Below are positions 10,836 through 22,017 of a stretch of DNA of 64,000 nucleotides, piece by piece. Source of the stretch: Antedon mediterranea (taxonomy: Eukaryota > Echinodermata > Crinoidea > Comatulida > Antedonidae). The DNA lies in contig NC_092674.1 of assembly GCF_964355755.1 (NCBI RefSeq), positions 21,416,001 through 21,480,000 on the forward strand, written 5' to 3'. Position 1 is the stretch's first letter. Every line of letters begins with the position of its first letter. A model generated the notes under the pieces. That model was not told the DNA's origin, did no database searches, and saw only the letters and a list, made by a program, of their open reading frames with translations. The translations under genes and the position numbers were made by a program.

Positions 10836-13800
10836 CTATCTTCTGAAAGATTGTTCTTGAGAGTTTTTGTTTCCCATTTTACTGAATCCACCTCTGCCTG
10901 GATCAAACTCTGTTCTGTACTCATCCCGTACCTGTAGAAGAAATGAAGAAACATGTTATCAAAGACAAGTACAGCCTACATGTATCTGAAAAAGTCAGGC
11001 GCCTAAAAATGTTATGTGTAAGTATACAAGCGCCAACAGTCAGATACTGGGTATAGGTAAATTACTGATAAAACTACCGGTATATTGAGGTACCGAGTGA
11101 TAATTTTTTGCTTGAGTTAACACGATAGTAACAGTAGAAATTTCCCCAAAGTGATTATAATAAAGAAACAAATCTATTCTAATCAATTTATTTGGAGATT
11201 ACACTTTTACTGTAAATTGGTGGCACACACACACACAGTTGTGCATCCATAGGCAAACATGTAAATTGAATGTTTTAACTGGATAATGTTAAAGACACCT
11301 TCCCTACAATTTGTGACGTTTTGTAAAAATAATACATATTACTGTAAAAACATTAAACCAGGTCATTCCTTGTCTTTAAATGTACGTTTTATGGTAAATT
11401 ATGATAAAAAGTGAGAAACAATGCACTATCTAGGTAGCTCGCGGCGACTGACCTCTTGTGGGCGGTCTTTAGGCCTACAGTAGCCTAGCTAGGCTTAGTT
11501 TTGTAGGCCTAGCTGGTCAACATCGGTAATGTACGAACATCGTACACTAGCTATATATCTAGCCTGACGTACGGTATAGTTGCTGCATTAATTGTCTTTC
11601 TATTTTTGCCAGACTTCGTTGATACAAATTGGGAAAAACCCGGTATTTTCGCTGAAAAGTTAGGAGTCTTCCATTTGTTTTGGCCTCACGATCGATCAAA
11701 AAGTGGTTGGTTTTTACAGAAGAAAAACAGAAATATAAATCCGCGCGCAATGCATTTTGGGATTTATAGCGGGCCGCTATAATTATTAGAATCGACCTAT
11801 TTTTCACATTTTTAACCATTTAAAGACGAAAAAAGTTATCGCAATAGGACCATATAGTATTCTTTTCAGATTAAATATAGTTTGTGATCTTAAAATAGAT
11901 CTAAAAAACATAGGGAAGGTGTCTTTAATTATCCTATATGACAATATCTTTGTACAGTAGTACCAGACTGATTGTCATGAAACCTCAAAACATTAATAAT
12001 AATATGCAAGCCCATGCTTTTAACAAAGATTCAAATTCAAAATTTTATTAACATTCACCTTAACATCAAGGTATGATTAACAACAACATTAACAAAACAA
12101 AAAAAAACAACAAAAAAAAAACAAATATATAAAAGAAAAAGCAATAATAAAAGCATTCAATGTTGCATAAAGGTCGCTCAGTATCAGGTGGAGGCCTGAA
12201 TAGTCGAGCGCCTTTCAAACGCCGAACATACATACTTCATCACTGGCTTGATGATATCGGGATCATTTGCACCCATAATAAATATAAACTTATCATTTTG
12301 TGACATATTTTTTAAGTTTACATTAAAATCTAGATCCGAGAATAATGCCGTTCTGATGTCATCATAAATGGGGCAATATAGCATGAAGTGGATCTCATCT
12401 TCAATATCGCCGCCTTTACAAAGAGTACACAATCTATTGTTTGCATCTGTTTTGGGGATTGTGTAGCGACCTCTCTCGATTTCGAGAGCATGCGCACTTA
12501 CTCTTAGCTTGCTAAACTGACATCTTTTATTTCTTTTATATAATAACGTATAATTCTCTATACAGAAGGAATTTTTATACGTACAAAAGGATCGTAATTT
12601 AGGTTGAAATTGACATGCATTTTGAAATATTTTAGACAGTCAGACATTGACCCCTGACCTAGGTAAACTACAAGATCATTATTATACAAAGAACTCACTG
12701 CTAGATTGAATTTACTAATGTCATCTGTATAAAGGCTAATTTTCAAAAACGATAAGGTAAGCGAAAAACAAAATATATAGAATCAATATTATTTCTTATG
12801 ACCTGTTAAACAAAGACGGATTTTATCAGACACAGATTCTCCCCAGTGAGCGATCACATCCTACAAACACAATTTTCACTGGCCTACAGTACAACCTTTC
12901 TATCAGATACAGTGGTCTGTACATAATCTGTGTATTATATAACAAAGTTTAATAATACACTTACCTGTCCTCCACTTTTGCCTCTACCATATTGTCTACC
13001 TTCAACAAACCCTGCATCCCAATCTGTTCTAACAATTCTGTCATCTAAACGTGTACCATTTACATAGCGAAGTGCGTTCTCTGCGTGTATCCGTGTGTAA
13101 TATCTGACGGTCGCATGTTAAGGTTGAATGATTACAACAATTTTAAATGTAAATATGTTTATGTTTGTATGATGTAATGTTTAAGCAGATATTAGCCCTT
13201 AATGGCACTTGCAGCAATAAAAAAAATTGAATTTATGTTTGTTATGACTAATCTATATTTATTACAATTATAAACTCTACACTATGTCCATTGATATAAA
13301 GAACAAATATAAATTAATTTTAAAAAGCAGCAATGTCAATGATAAAGTTAAAAGCAATGAATACCAAAATTTGGTATTATTATTTAATAATATAGATTGT
13401 AATGTAACATTTTTTTTGATTGACATACTAAAAAAAAAATAATAAAAGGCTAAATTACCTCATCAATTAAATCTGTAAAAAATGTACTGTATAGAAAGTA
13501 TATGTATGTATCCTCACTGTCACAGTGGTTTGAGGTGCTGCTGATTTAGCCTACAGTAATGTACTTACAGTATTATCTTTTGCAATTGTTTAATATTCAA
13601 ATACATGCACAATTACATCTATTTCATGTGGACTTCAACTTCAACTTTAAGTGAGATTGACAATTAATACACATTGTTATTAATTGTTAAAACTTAAAGG
13701 CCAGGTGCAGTCAAAAAATTTCTATTGATCATACATTCCAATAATTATCGATACAGTATGTTTCATAATTTTTGGGATTTTATTTGAGTTAAACGAGCTT

Positions 13801-15202
13801 GTTGAAAATAAACACTTTCTTATCAGTGGGGGGATAGTTCAAATTACACAGTAAAATCTCTATCCTTTTGTACACAAATTTTGTAAAAATAGAGAGGCAT
13901 TTTAAAAGCTATGAAAAATAAACGGTGTGGTAAAAAATGTTATCAGTTGACTAAATATAGGTAAAATAACTTGAATTTTACATTTCTGGTATTTTTATTC
14001 AACTTTCAACATTTTTATTTTCATGCTATAGGAAAAATTATCCACCGTATATCCACCATTTTTTTTCACCTTCTAGGGAGTCACCAGACATGTTATTACA
14101 TTAGGTTAAAATACCTAACTACTGAAAAAAGGTCTTCCTGGTTTTTATAGCAGAATTTTGCCAAATTTTGTATTTGACCATATTAAGGGAAATTCATGTT
14201 TTTTCATTTTGATTTCTGTTACAAATATTTGATTTATGTACAATTAACCAGATATTATATTTAAAATTCATGCCTGTATCTGAGCTTTAAAGGATACTCA
14301 AGAAAACAAAAACCACAAGGTGTCTTGTTTATTTTGTCTAGCCCCATAATGATGCGCTTGATATCACCGCATTTTGAAAAGAGTTCATAGATTTGTTCTT
14401 CGGTTGTGTAGAATGATAAGTTTCCAACATATAATGTGGTACTTTTACTTAGTCGATGTTCTTGGTCATTTAATGTACCCTGTACAGAAAAAAAGTAGGA
14501 CAATATTTATTTTTAAATGAGAAATTCTACGAAGTATAAACATGTATTAATATATGCAAGCCCATGCTTTTAACATGCATTTTGAAACATTTTAGACTAA
14601 ACATGTGCATCATTATTACTGTTTTGTACTAGCTAGACACATCCTGGTACTGTATGTAGTGTAACTATTCTATTGGTCGCTTGACGAATGCACGGAAAAC
14701 AAAGTTTTCGAAGTAAGAAATTGAATATAAAATTACGTTTTTTTAGTAATTTATTTTATAGGGGCCTGGCCCTCGGCTATCAACATTTTCAATATTTATT
14801 AATAATATTAATAATTATAAAATACGGATTGTTAAATCCCTTTCTTTAAAAACTTGATAAATACCAAAAAAAATGAATATGGATTTGGGCTAAAGTGAGA
14901 AGTTTCGGCCCTCAAAGTAGGGTTTTTCCGATTCGTCCCACCAAAAATGGGCCGAATCGTCTCAGGGCCGAATCGTCCCGGATTCTAACTAGGGCTAGGG
15001 CCGAGGCTAGTAGTAGTAGTAGTAGATAGAAGTAGCCTAGCTAGCTAGGGGGCCTACCTAGGCCTAGCCTAGCTTATTTCTCATATTTAAATTGAGTCCA
15101 GTATTGCTAAAAAATCTTAACGATAGTAAGAAGTTATATTACCTTAAAATGTTGATCTCTATATGCACTAAGTTCAGTCATACGATCGGAACGGAGAGAC
15201 AT
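10836..15202 (-). CDS. NCBP2: Nuclear cap-binding protein subunit 2 (CBP20)
   Basis: Four minus-strand exons, 15202-15143, 14479-14298, 13103-12965 and 10931-10836, join in frame (477 nt, 158 residues; human 156). The N-terminus [20 protein letters not shown], the RRM with RNP2 [20 protein letters not shown] and RNP1 CGFCFLEY, and the C-terminal [26 protein letters not shown] match CBP20 closely. The protein binds the m7G cap of nuclear RNA together with NCBP1 and serves splicing, export and pioneer translation; the aromatic cap-stacking tyrosines lie in the conserved N-terminal and RNP blocks. All introns are GT-AG. Intron 3 is about 2 kb and holds a MITE and a LINE fragment. Identity is unambiguous. 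Confidence 0.97.
11293..11924. mobile_element. TTAA-flanked MITE, copy 2
   Basis: Inverted relative of the 6184-6809 element, with ends AGACACCTTCCCTAC and, inverted, AGACACCTTCCCTAT. TTAA flanks both sides (11289-11292, 11925-11928). It is located in NCBP2 intron 3. The shared core contains CGCGCGCAATGCATTTTGGG and an imperfect copy of the same TAGGCCTA-rich middle. Confidence 0.82.
12030..12760 (-). mobile_element. LINE 3'-end fragment with zinc-finger-like RT tail
   Basis: On the minus strand a reading frame around 12184-12500 encodes [16 protein letters not shown], then [20 protein letters not shown], the Cys/His motif found after the reverse transcriptase of many LINEs (C-x2-C-x9-H-x4-C). 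A second piece, in another frame, spans 12558-12746. The element ends in AT-rich sequence with a GAATTTGAATC-type tail. It is non-functional and intronic in NCBP2. Confidence 0.75.
13690..14250. other. NCBP2 intron 2, non-coding
   Basis: AT-rich intronic sequence. A possible degenerate element begins near 13697 (AAAGGCCAGGTGCAGTC), but I find no matching right end. Confidence 0.3.
14553..14600. repeat. Short composite duplicate of LINE flank
   Basis: The segment TATGCAAGCCCATGCTTTTA also occurs at 12003-12022, beside the LINE fragment. Here it is joined directly to ATGCATTTTGAAACATTTTA, which matches sequence inside that fragment (about 12614-12633). This suggests a second, internally deleted insertion. 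Confidence 0.5.
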
Positions 15203-15485
15203 TTTAACAGTTTTTTTTGTATGCTTTTGTAGGATAAAACAACGCGAGGAAGGAGTAAAAATTTAATAGAATATACTGCCCTCAACAGGTTCTGGGCGCC
15301 AAAAACACATACACAAGTTACAACACACGAAATAAAACTTTGGCAAACAGAAAATAAAAATGTATAACCTACCCACATTCGTAAAAAACATTGACCAATA
15401 GAGGAAGGATTGATTTGACCATCATTCAATTCAAATTTGTGCAAAACCACATTGTAAACATGGAACCCTAAACTGTGAAAATATG

Positions 15486-18400
15486 TAAACATTCGTAATT
15501 AAATGTGCAAAAATCACGCCGTTAAATGTAAAAACGATCAGTTTTGAGGTAAAATGTGCAAGAGAAATTCTACAAATGTGCAAATCATTTAACTTTCTTT
15601 TAAAAATCAAGAAATCAACATCAAGAAAATGTGTTATTTGGAAATGCGCAAGGAAATCTTTGCTCAATTTTAATAACGTTTAAATTATCTTTTACATTTT
15701 TAATAAAGGTATGCGTAACAGATTAATTTGAGTTGAAATTACATTGCGTTATTTGAAATTGCCACCTAACCCTAAATGTTAATAGTTTTATTAGCGGCTT
15801 TCTACAAGAAAGTTCAAATATAAATTCTGTTTTTGCAAGCTAGCATAGGAAACGCGAGTCTCTTCATTGGGATGGGTTAAGCGTGATGCTGTTAGCCATC
15901 CTTGGTATCATTTTTATTGATACCAATGATGTTGACACCAGTCTACCACGATGAGGTAGCATCTCCGACTTCAGACTGGAAATTTTGTTTTCTTTCCAAA
16001 TTGGCCAGATTAGTGAAATAATATTTGAAAAGAACTGTTAAGCCTACTTTTGCAATTTAAAATGTGATCATTTTAATAATACTGTAGTTTAAAAAAAAGA
16101 ATGTTTCAGTAAGTAAAAGAACAACACCAGAAAAAACAATAAATATTATGCGATTATTAGTAATCCATAATCTAAAAGTATATTCTATCAGCACAGTGGC
16201 CTATTCGCATGTATATACGTATATCAAGAGGTGGTAGGTTTCCTCGTGTACTGTATAAATAAAAGTGTATTTCAGGGTTTGGTTGCCATGGTTTTCAATA
16301 AATTTAAGACCTACACGCGCGTGTATACCACCCTTACACGATACGCCTTTAATACCTAGTGAATTACATGGCTTAATGTCTGCCAATGGATTTAGATCTA
16401 TAGTGAATAAATATCCTTCTTATATTTATGTTCGTTATGTTAAGTTTAAAATTCTTCCGTAGTTCAATTAGCCACTGATATTGCACCTTAACTAAACACG
16501 TAGACTTACTGATTAAACGTATACTTACGCAATGGTACCATCATGTCGAATAGAGCTATGTATGATCGTTGGTATTGATGGTATTACAGCTCTCTCACCT
16601 TTGCTACGCAGTGGCACTTTTCTTTGGCATCTCCGATCAGCGTGTCAAGCATTTCATCAATTGATGGCAGCTCTGGTGTGTCGTCGTGAATGTTAAAACA
16701 CACCCGTTTAGATTGCCTAGAGCTGCTATACAAGAGTGTTGGTATCATGATGGTACTGCAGATTACATTAGACATCTTACGCAGTGGCAACTTTCTCCTG
16801 CAACTCCGATCAGCATCTAGCATTTCATCAACTGATAGTAGCTCTGGTGTGTCGTGAATGTTAAAACACACTCGTTTAGATTGCCTAGTTGAGCTGCTAT
16901 ACAGGAGTGTTGGTATCATGATGGTACTGCAGATTACATTGGACATCTTACGCAGTGGCAACCTTCTCTTGCAAATCCGATCAGCATCAAGCATTTCATC
17001 AACTGATGGTGGTAGCTCTGGTGTGTCATGAGTGCTGAAACATACCCGTTTGGATCTCCTGGTATGGATACTAGAAACTGTTGAATGTCTAAGACGGTTT
17101 TCATTACAGAGCAAATCAATGTTACCAATGTTTATACCTACTTCTTGAGTTTCCGACTTGCAGTGAGGAGATGCATACTTACCAGCCATTCTTTTGGCAT
17201 TCAATTTAGCAATGTCTTTAATACTCTCATCAACGTACGTATGGACTTTCTGTTTGGTTTGGTACCAGCCACATGATGTCTCAGCCAGCTCCAGTACGGT
17301 GAGTTAGTCTTAAAACATTTCCTCGACTTCTGGATGGAGTGGACGGTTCTATCGTAGCGTTTCTTGCAACGCGAAGCTCGAGAGAGCGGCGATAAAGATC
17401 TGTAATAAAAAGTACGATGAACTATATTTGTAATTATTATATCTTTTTTTACATTTAAATTGTTACCATCATAAAGACTCTTAGCTGGCGAACGAGTGGA
17501 TGCACATAAATTGTTATCACTTCCGTCAATGTAGACAAAACTCGGCTTCTCCTCATGGATACCTAAAATAAACAATTTTTTTTAATGACATTTTGGTCGT
17601 ACAACAAGTTAGTTACACATGAGAGACGAGATTAGATTGTAGCTGCCAAACAAAATATCCTAAATTGCCATGATTTAAAAAGAAATAAAAATTTCATTGT
17701 AAGACGCCATCAAAGTTATGACTAATGTACAGTAGTATATTGTACAAGCAATGAAAACAAAATTTATAATATTGTTATACACAAATACAGTTTACATTAT
17801 AAAGACTTTACTGTAACTTACTGTCAGAAAGTTGTGGAAAGTGGTCAATATTGTAAGCTGCGCGGTACATCTTTAATGTTTCTTCAACAACATGACTTAT
17901 AGATTCATTTTTCTACAATAAAAACATTTTTTTTTCTATTTTCCCTGTTTTTTCAATTGTATTTTCTATGTATTACTAAAATAACCTTTAAATAAATTAA
18001 CTAATAAGACATAAAAGCTTTAAGAATTACAATGGAAATAATACTTTTTACAGTATATAACCTTATGTTAAAATAATGTTCCACATTTGGGAAACATTCT
18101 TACTGTTTGTCGACTGTACAATCTTTGTATAAAATTGAATGCATGTTAAAAACCACTCACCTTCAGTTTAGTTGTTGAACTTCTCAGTTCATCATTGGTA
18201 ATGTTGATTTCCCGCCATGGTCGCTTGATTTTGATTGGACCTTTGTGGCTTATGGCTGATGTTAATGGCTTTAAGTTTCGCCATTTTCGCTTCTTTCTGA
18301 GGGCATTATTATAATGTGATTTTCCATTATCCGTTGAAGGAACATCACGGAACTCTCCAGAATCTGTCACATGTCAATATATCAATTTTTTATAAATGTT

Positions 18401-19090
18401 TAAGACTAGGCTAGGCCTATAGTTTTTAGGTAGGTCAGGCTAATTACAATTTCAATGTATATGAATTAGACTGAAACCCAAACTTGCATGGATATTCAAT
18501 GTCAATAAAAACAATGATTGCCAATGATGTAAATCACAATTTTGAAAATTGATAGGCCTGGCCTAGGCCTAGGCCTCGAATATTAACAATTGATACACAT
18601 TGTTGTGGGTATAGGCCTAGCCTAGGCCTACGTTACATACAGTATGTACAACATATGCCAATGTAAATTTTGGAGGGCGGGGATATGGGGGCTCTGGGCG
18701 AGGGGTGTTTTAGTGCGGGCGGGTGTCTAGTGGCACGGTACGTTTGAACCGATGATGTTGGAAATTAATTCAGTGGTGGCTACAAAAATTGTATAATAAA
18801 ATTTGCAATTTAAGATATTGTTCACTACCTTTTGAAGTAGTTGTACCATTAAAGATGTTCTTGATCTTTTTCTTGTTACTTCCGATCATATTTCTTAGTA
18901 TGATATTAAAAATATATCGATAATATTCAAATAATTTAAGAGCTTTTTTTAAATAAGTTTTCTGTGAGAAATATCAAACAGAAATGGCGTCCGTTTATTC
19001 TACGGTTACCTTAGATATAGAATAAACGTCACAATGCATTGTCTACGCGAGCGTAATTTGCGCGTTATTGCTATGGCGATTCTATAGACA
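15486..19090. repeat. Segmental duplication, copy 1
   Basis: Collinear with 21370-25255 over almost its whole length, from GTAAACATTCG at the left to GCGTTATTGCTATGG at the right. It differs from copy 2 by a unique 430-bp stretch (about 16057-16490), by retaining exon 3 of the enclosed gene, and by lacking the AGTCGCG element. Confidence 0.88.
16584..18889 (-). CDS. Unrecognised protein with RVxF-type tandem repeats (copy 1)
   Basis: I do not recognise the family. Exons that splice in frame: 18889-18829 (MIGSNKKKIKNIFNGTTTSK), 18363-18161 (basic, KSHYNNALRKKRKWRNLK), 17912-17822 (SHVVEETLKMYRAAYNIDHF), 17562-17467, then 17399 to about 17331 (YRRSLELRVARNATIEPS). The 3' part is an open frame from about 17266 to 16584 containing three repeats of 50-57 residues, each with SKRVCF and a TPEL...DEMLD block. 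RVCF fits the R-V-x-F docking motif of protein phosphatase 1, and basic residues dominate the N-terminus, so a nuclear PP1-binding protein is possible. The join between exon 5 and the repeat exon (a putative 67-bp intron) is tentative, and the last repeat is frame-shifted by two bases. Confidence 0.6.
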
Positions 19091-19333
19091 ATGGGCCTTT
19101 CTCATTCAGAGAGCAAAAACTGCGCGCTGTGCTTAAACTGGTGATCTACTTACCTGTTTTTGTTGAATTGAATTTAAAACTAAGCAAAGCACGTAAGAAA
19201 AAAGAAACGGTTTAGTTAAAACATCGGAGACTAGAATTGGGTTGAACTAGTCTCTAGTTAGATAGTCGCATTCTTACAAACCCTCAAAACCTTACCACTG
19301 GTGCTCATATTGGTTATAATTCAACAAAATATC

Positions 19334-19349
19334 AGGTTCTACTGAGACT
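19334..19349 (-). pseudogene. tRNA-Gln 3'-end remnant
   Basis: Only the 3' acceptor and part of the T arm remain (AGGTTCTACTGAGACT on the plus strand). The upstream linker is the same as that before the complete tRNA unit at 20906, so this is a truncated unit next to an inserted element. Confidence 0.6.
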
Positions 19350-19375
19350 GTTTTTGTTAAGGCCCATTTACACTA

Positions 19376-20503
19376 GGACGATAACGATCGACGATAAATA
19401 AACAAATATGCATTGTTCATACATAAAACAAAAGAAATCTAAAAAGTGTTTATTCTAGAACTATTTAGGAACCATCTATGCTTCCTTTAATAAAATGATA
19501 TTTTCACACGTCCAATCCAATGAAGTCATGATTAGTAAGAGCAATATAGTCCATGGGATTTAGACTTTTAACTCACACAAATTGCAAGAAAAGGTTTTTT
19601 TGATGAAATGTGTTCTTTAGACCCTACTGAACACATTTATCAACGTTAGGACATTTTTCGACAACGGGAAGTAGCCTAATTTACATAATTAAAAATGGCC
19701 GCCATTTTTAATAACGTACTCTGTATCTTGGAAACCGCTAGTCACAGATACTTAATTTTGGTGTCAAAATCGTTAGAATATATGTTTTTATATTCACTTT
19801 ATTGAAAAAGTTTGTCCAAAAATGAATGGAAGTGCTATTTCTAACATTATTGACCTTTGACCTTGATTGATCATATCTCAGCAACCACTAATCGGAGATA
19901 TACAAATTAGGGCTTAAATTGTTCAGAAACTACACATTTATATCCAGTCTAATGGCATGTTTTTTGCAAAAAATGGCGGATTCTAACACTATTGACCTTT
20001 GACCTTGATTTATCATATCTTAGCAACCACTAATCTGAGAGACACACAATATGTCTCAAACTGTTCAGAAACTACATATTTATATTTAGTCTAATGGCAT
20101 GTTTTTGCAAAAAATGGCCGATTCTAACATTATTGACCTTTGAACTTTGCACTACATAAAATCGCATAACTTTGAAAATATTGTACATATGAAATTATTT
20201 TTAGTGTCAAATTGTTCAGAACATACATGTTTCTATAGAGTCCAATGACACATTATGTCCAATAATGACCTATTGTATGGTTATTCACATTTGAACTATA
20301 TTTGAAACCGGGATTTTTAAACCCGGAATCTTCTTCATGTTGCTTTATTGGTCATGACGTCATTTGATTGGATTTTTTAAAATATTATTTTTATCAAAGA
20401 CAGCATAAATAAGTATTCCATAATAGAACGAAAACGTTTCTAAAGTCTTTTATTTTATGTAAGAAATGCATGCTTATCTATGTATCGTCGATCGTTATCG
20501 TCC
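19376..20503. mobile_element. TIR element with internal 142-bp tandem repeats
   Basis: The outer 21 bases (GGACGATAACGATCGACGAT and one more) are perfectly inverted at the two ends, and the similarity runs on for about 60 bp. The interior has three units of about 142 bp, each with ATATCTCAGCAACCACTAAT-like sequence, TCTAATGGCATGTTTTTTGC and a TGACCTTTGACCTT block. It sits at the boundary between tRNA-Gln units. No coding sequence is seen. Confidence 0.75.
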
Positions 20504-20692
20504 AAGACATTGGATTGTATTTTAAACTAAGCAAATGCACGTAAGAAAGAAGAAACGTTTTATTTAAAACATTAGAGACTTGAATTTGGGTTTAAGTATT
20601 CACTAGTTTGTTAGATAGTCGCGTGCTTACAAACCCTTAAAACCTACTGGCGCTCATATTTGGTTGTACTTCAACAAAATATCAGGTTTTTT

Positions 20693-20749
20693 TACCGAGA
20701 CTTGAACTCGGATCACTGGATTCAAAGTCCAGAGTGCTAACCATTACAT
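20693..20749 (-). pseudogene. tRNA-Gln pseudogene
   Basis: T arm, anticodon arm (CTTTGAA loop, anticodon TTG) and D arm are present. The 3' acceptor strand is degraded to a T run, and the 5' acceptor and part of the D stem are missing (the sequence breaks after CCATTACA). Confidence 0.8.
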
Positions 20750-20905
20750 GCTTGACAACCAAAGCAGAAGTAAACAGAATTCGAGACGCGTTACGAAATA
20801 GAATTTGGTTTACCACTGGCGATAATTGGTTGTAACTCTTTTGAAAAAGAACAACATCACACTTCATTATTTTGTTTTAAAAAAGGCATGACCAAGAAAA
20901 TAATC

Positions 20906-20977
20906 AGGTTCTACCGAGACTTGAACTCGGATCGCTGGATTCAAAGTCCAGAGTGCTAACCATTACACCATAGAACC
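20906..20977 (-). tRNA. tRNA-Gln (TTG)
   Basis: A 72-nt cloverleaf on the minus strand beginning GGTTCTATGGTGTAATGG. The acceptor stem GGTTCTA pairs with TAGAACC, the D loop has GTAATGGTTAGC, the anticodon stem CTGGA/TCCAG encloses CTTTGAA with anticodon TTG, and the T arm is CCGAGTTCAAGTCTCGG. The discriminator is T. It matches animal tRNA-Gln throughout and is the only fully standard copy of the five in the window. Confidence 0.95.
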
Positions 20978-22017
20978 GATGCTTGATAAAAGTGAAAGTC
21001 AAAAGAATTCGACGAAACCCATTACAAAATAGAAATTGGTTTACCACTGGCTCTCATATTTGGTTGTAATTCTTTTGAAAAGGAATAACATATTATGCTT
21101 AATTATTTTGTTTAAAAAATCAGTATTTCTGAGCACAATTAAAAAACAAAGCTCTCTCACAAAAAATAGTAAAGTATCAAATAATACACCAAGAAAACAC
21201 TCAAAACATAGTTTAGTATTACTTTCGTTATTGTCAGCGCGTCATCATCTAATTTCGGTACCGGACCATACTTATTGTTCAAAGTGCATGTCCCTCTCAT
21301 CTACTTCTTGCCCTCATTCGACATGTCATGCATGTCACTTTTCTTTAGCACCCTCAAATGTACAAATCGGTAAACATTCGTATTTCAATGTGCAAAAATC
21401 ACGCCGTTAAACGTACAAAACGATCAGTTTTGACGTAAAATGCGCAAAAAAAAATTCATTTAATCAACATCAAGTAAATGTGTTACTTGAAAATGCGCAA
21501 GGAAATCTTTGCTCAATTTTAATAATATGTTAATCTTTTACTTGCATTGAAAAAAAATGTATGCGTAACAGATTTATTTGAGGTGAAAATACATTGCGCT
21601 ATTTGAAATTGTCTAACGTGACCCTGAAAGTTTTAGTTTCATTAGTGGCTTTCTGTGTGTACGAGAAAGTTCAAATATAAATTCTGTTTTTGCAAGCTAG
21701 CATATAGGAAACGCGAGTCTCTTCATTGGGATGGGTTAAGCGTGATGCTGTTAGCCATCCTTAGTATCATTTTGTGTTGATACCAATGATGTTGACACCA
21801 GTCTACCACGATGAGGTAGCATCTCCGACTTCAGACTGGAAATTTTGTTTTCTTTCCAAATTAGCCAAAGTAGTGAAATAATATTTGAAAAGAACTGTTA
21901 GGCCTACTTTTGCAATTGGTCAATTCACTTGCATTGCGTTACGTCCTTGCGTTGTGTCGCTAGTGGGAACCACGCTTATCTAAACATGTAGACTTACCGT
22001 ATCAAACTACTTACGCA

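Noticed and set aside
16201-16462. Overlapping small ORFs on both strands in the copy-1-specific stretch
   Set aside because: No conservation, absent from copy 2, and no splice context linking them to the neighbouring gene.
16740-16940. Interpreting the RVxF repeats as about 100-bp exons with 55-bp introns
   Set aside because: GTAAGATG and TATAG flank each unit, but such exons would be 101 nt and shift the frame at every junction, whereas the unspliced reading stays open through all repeats.
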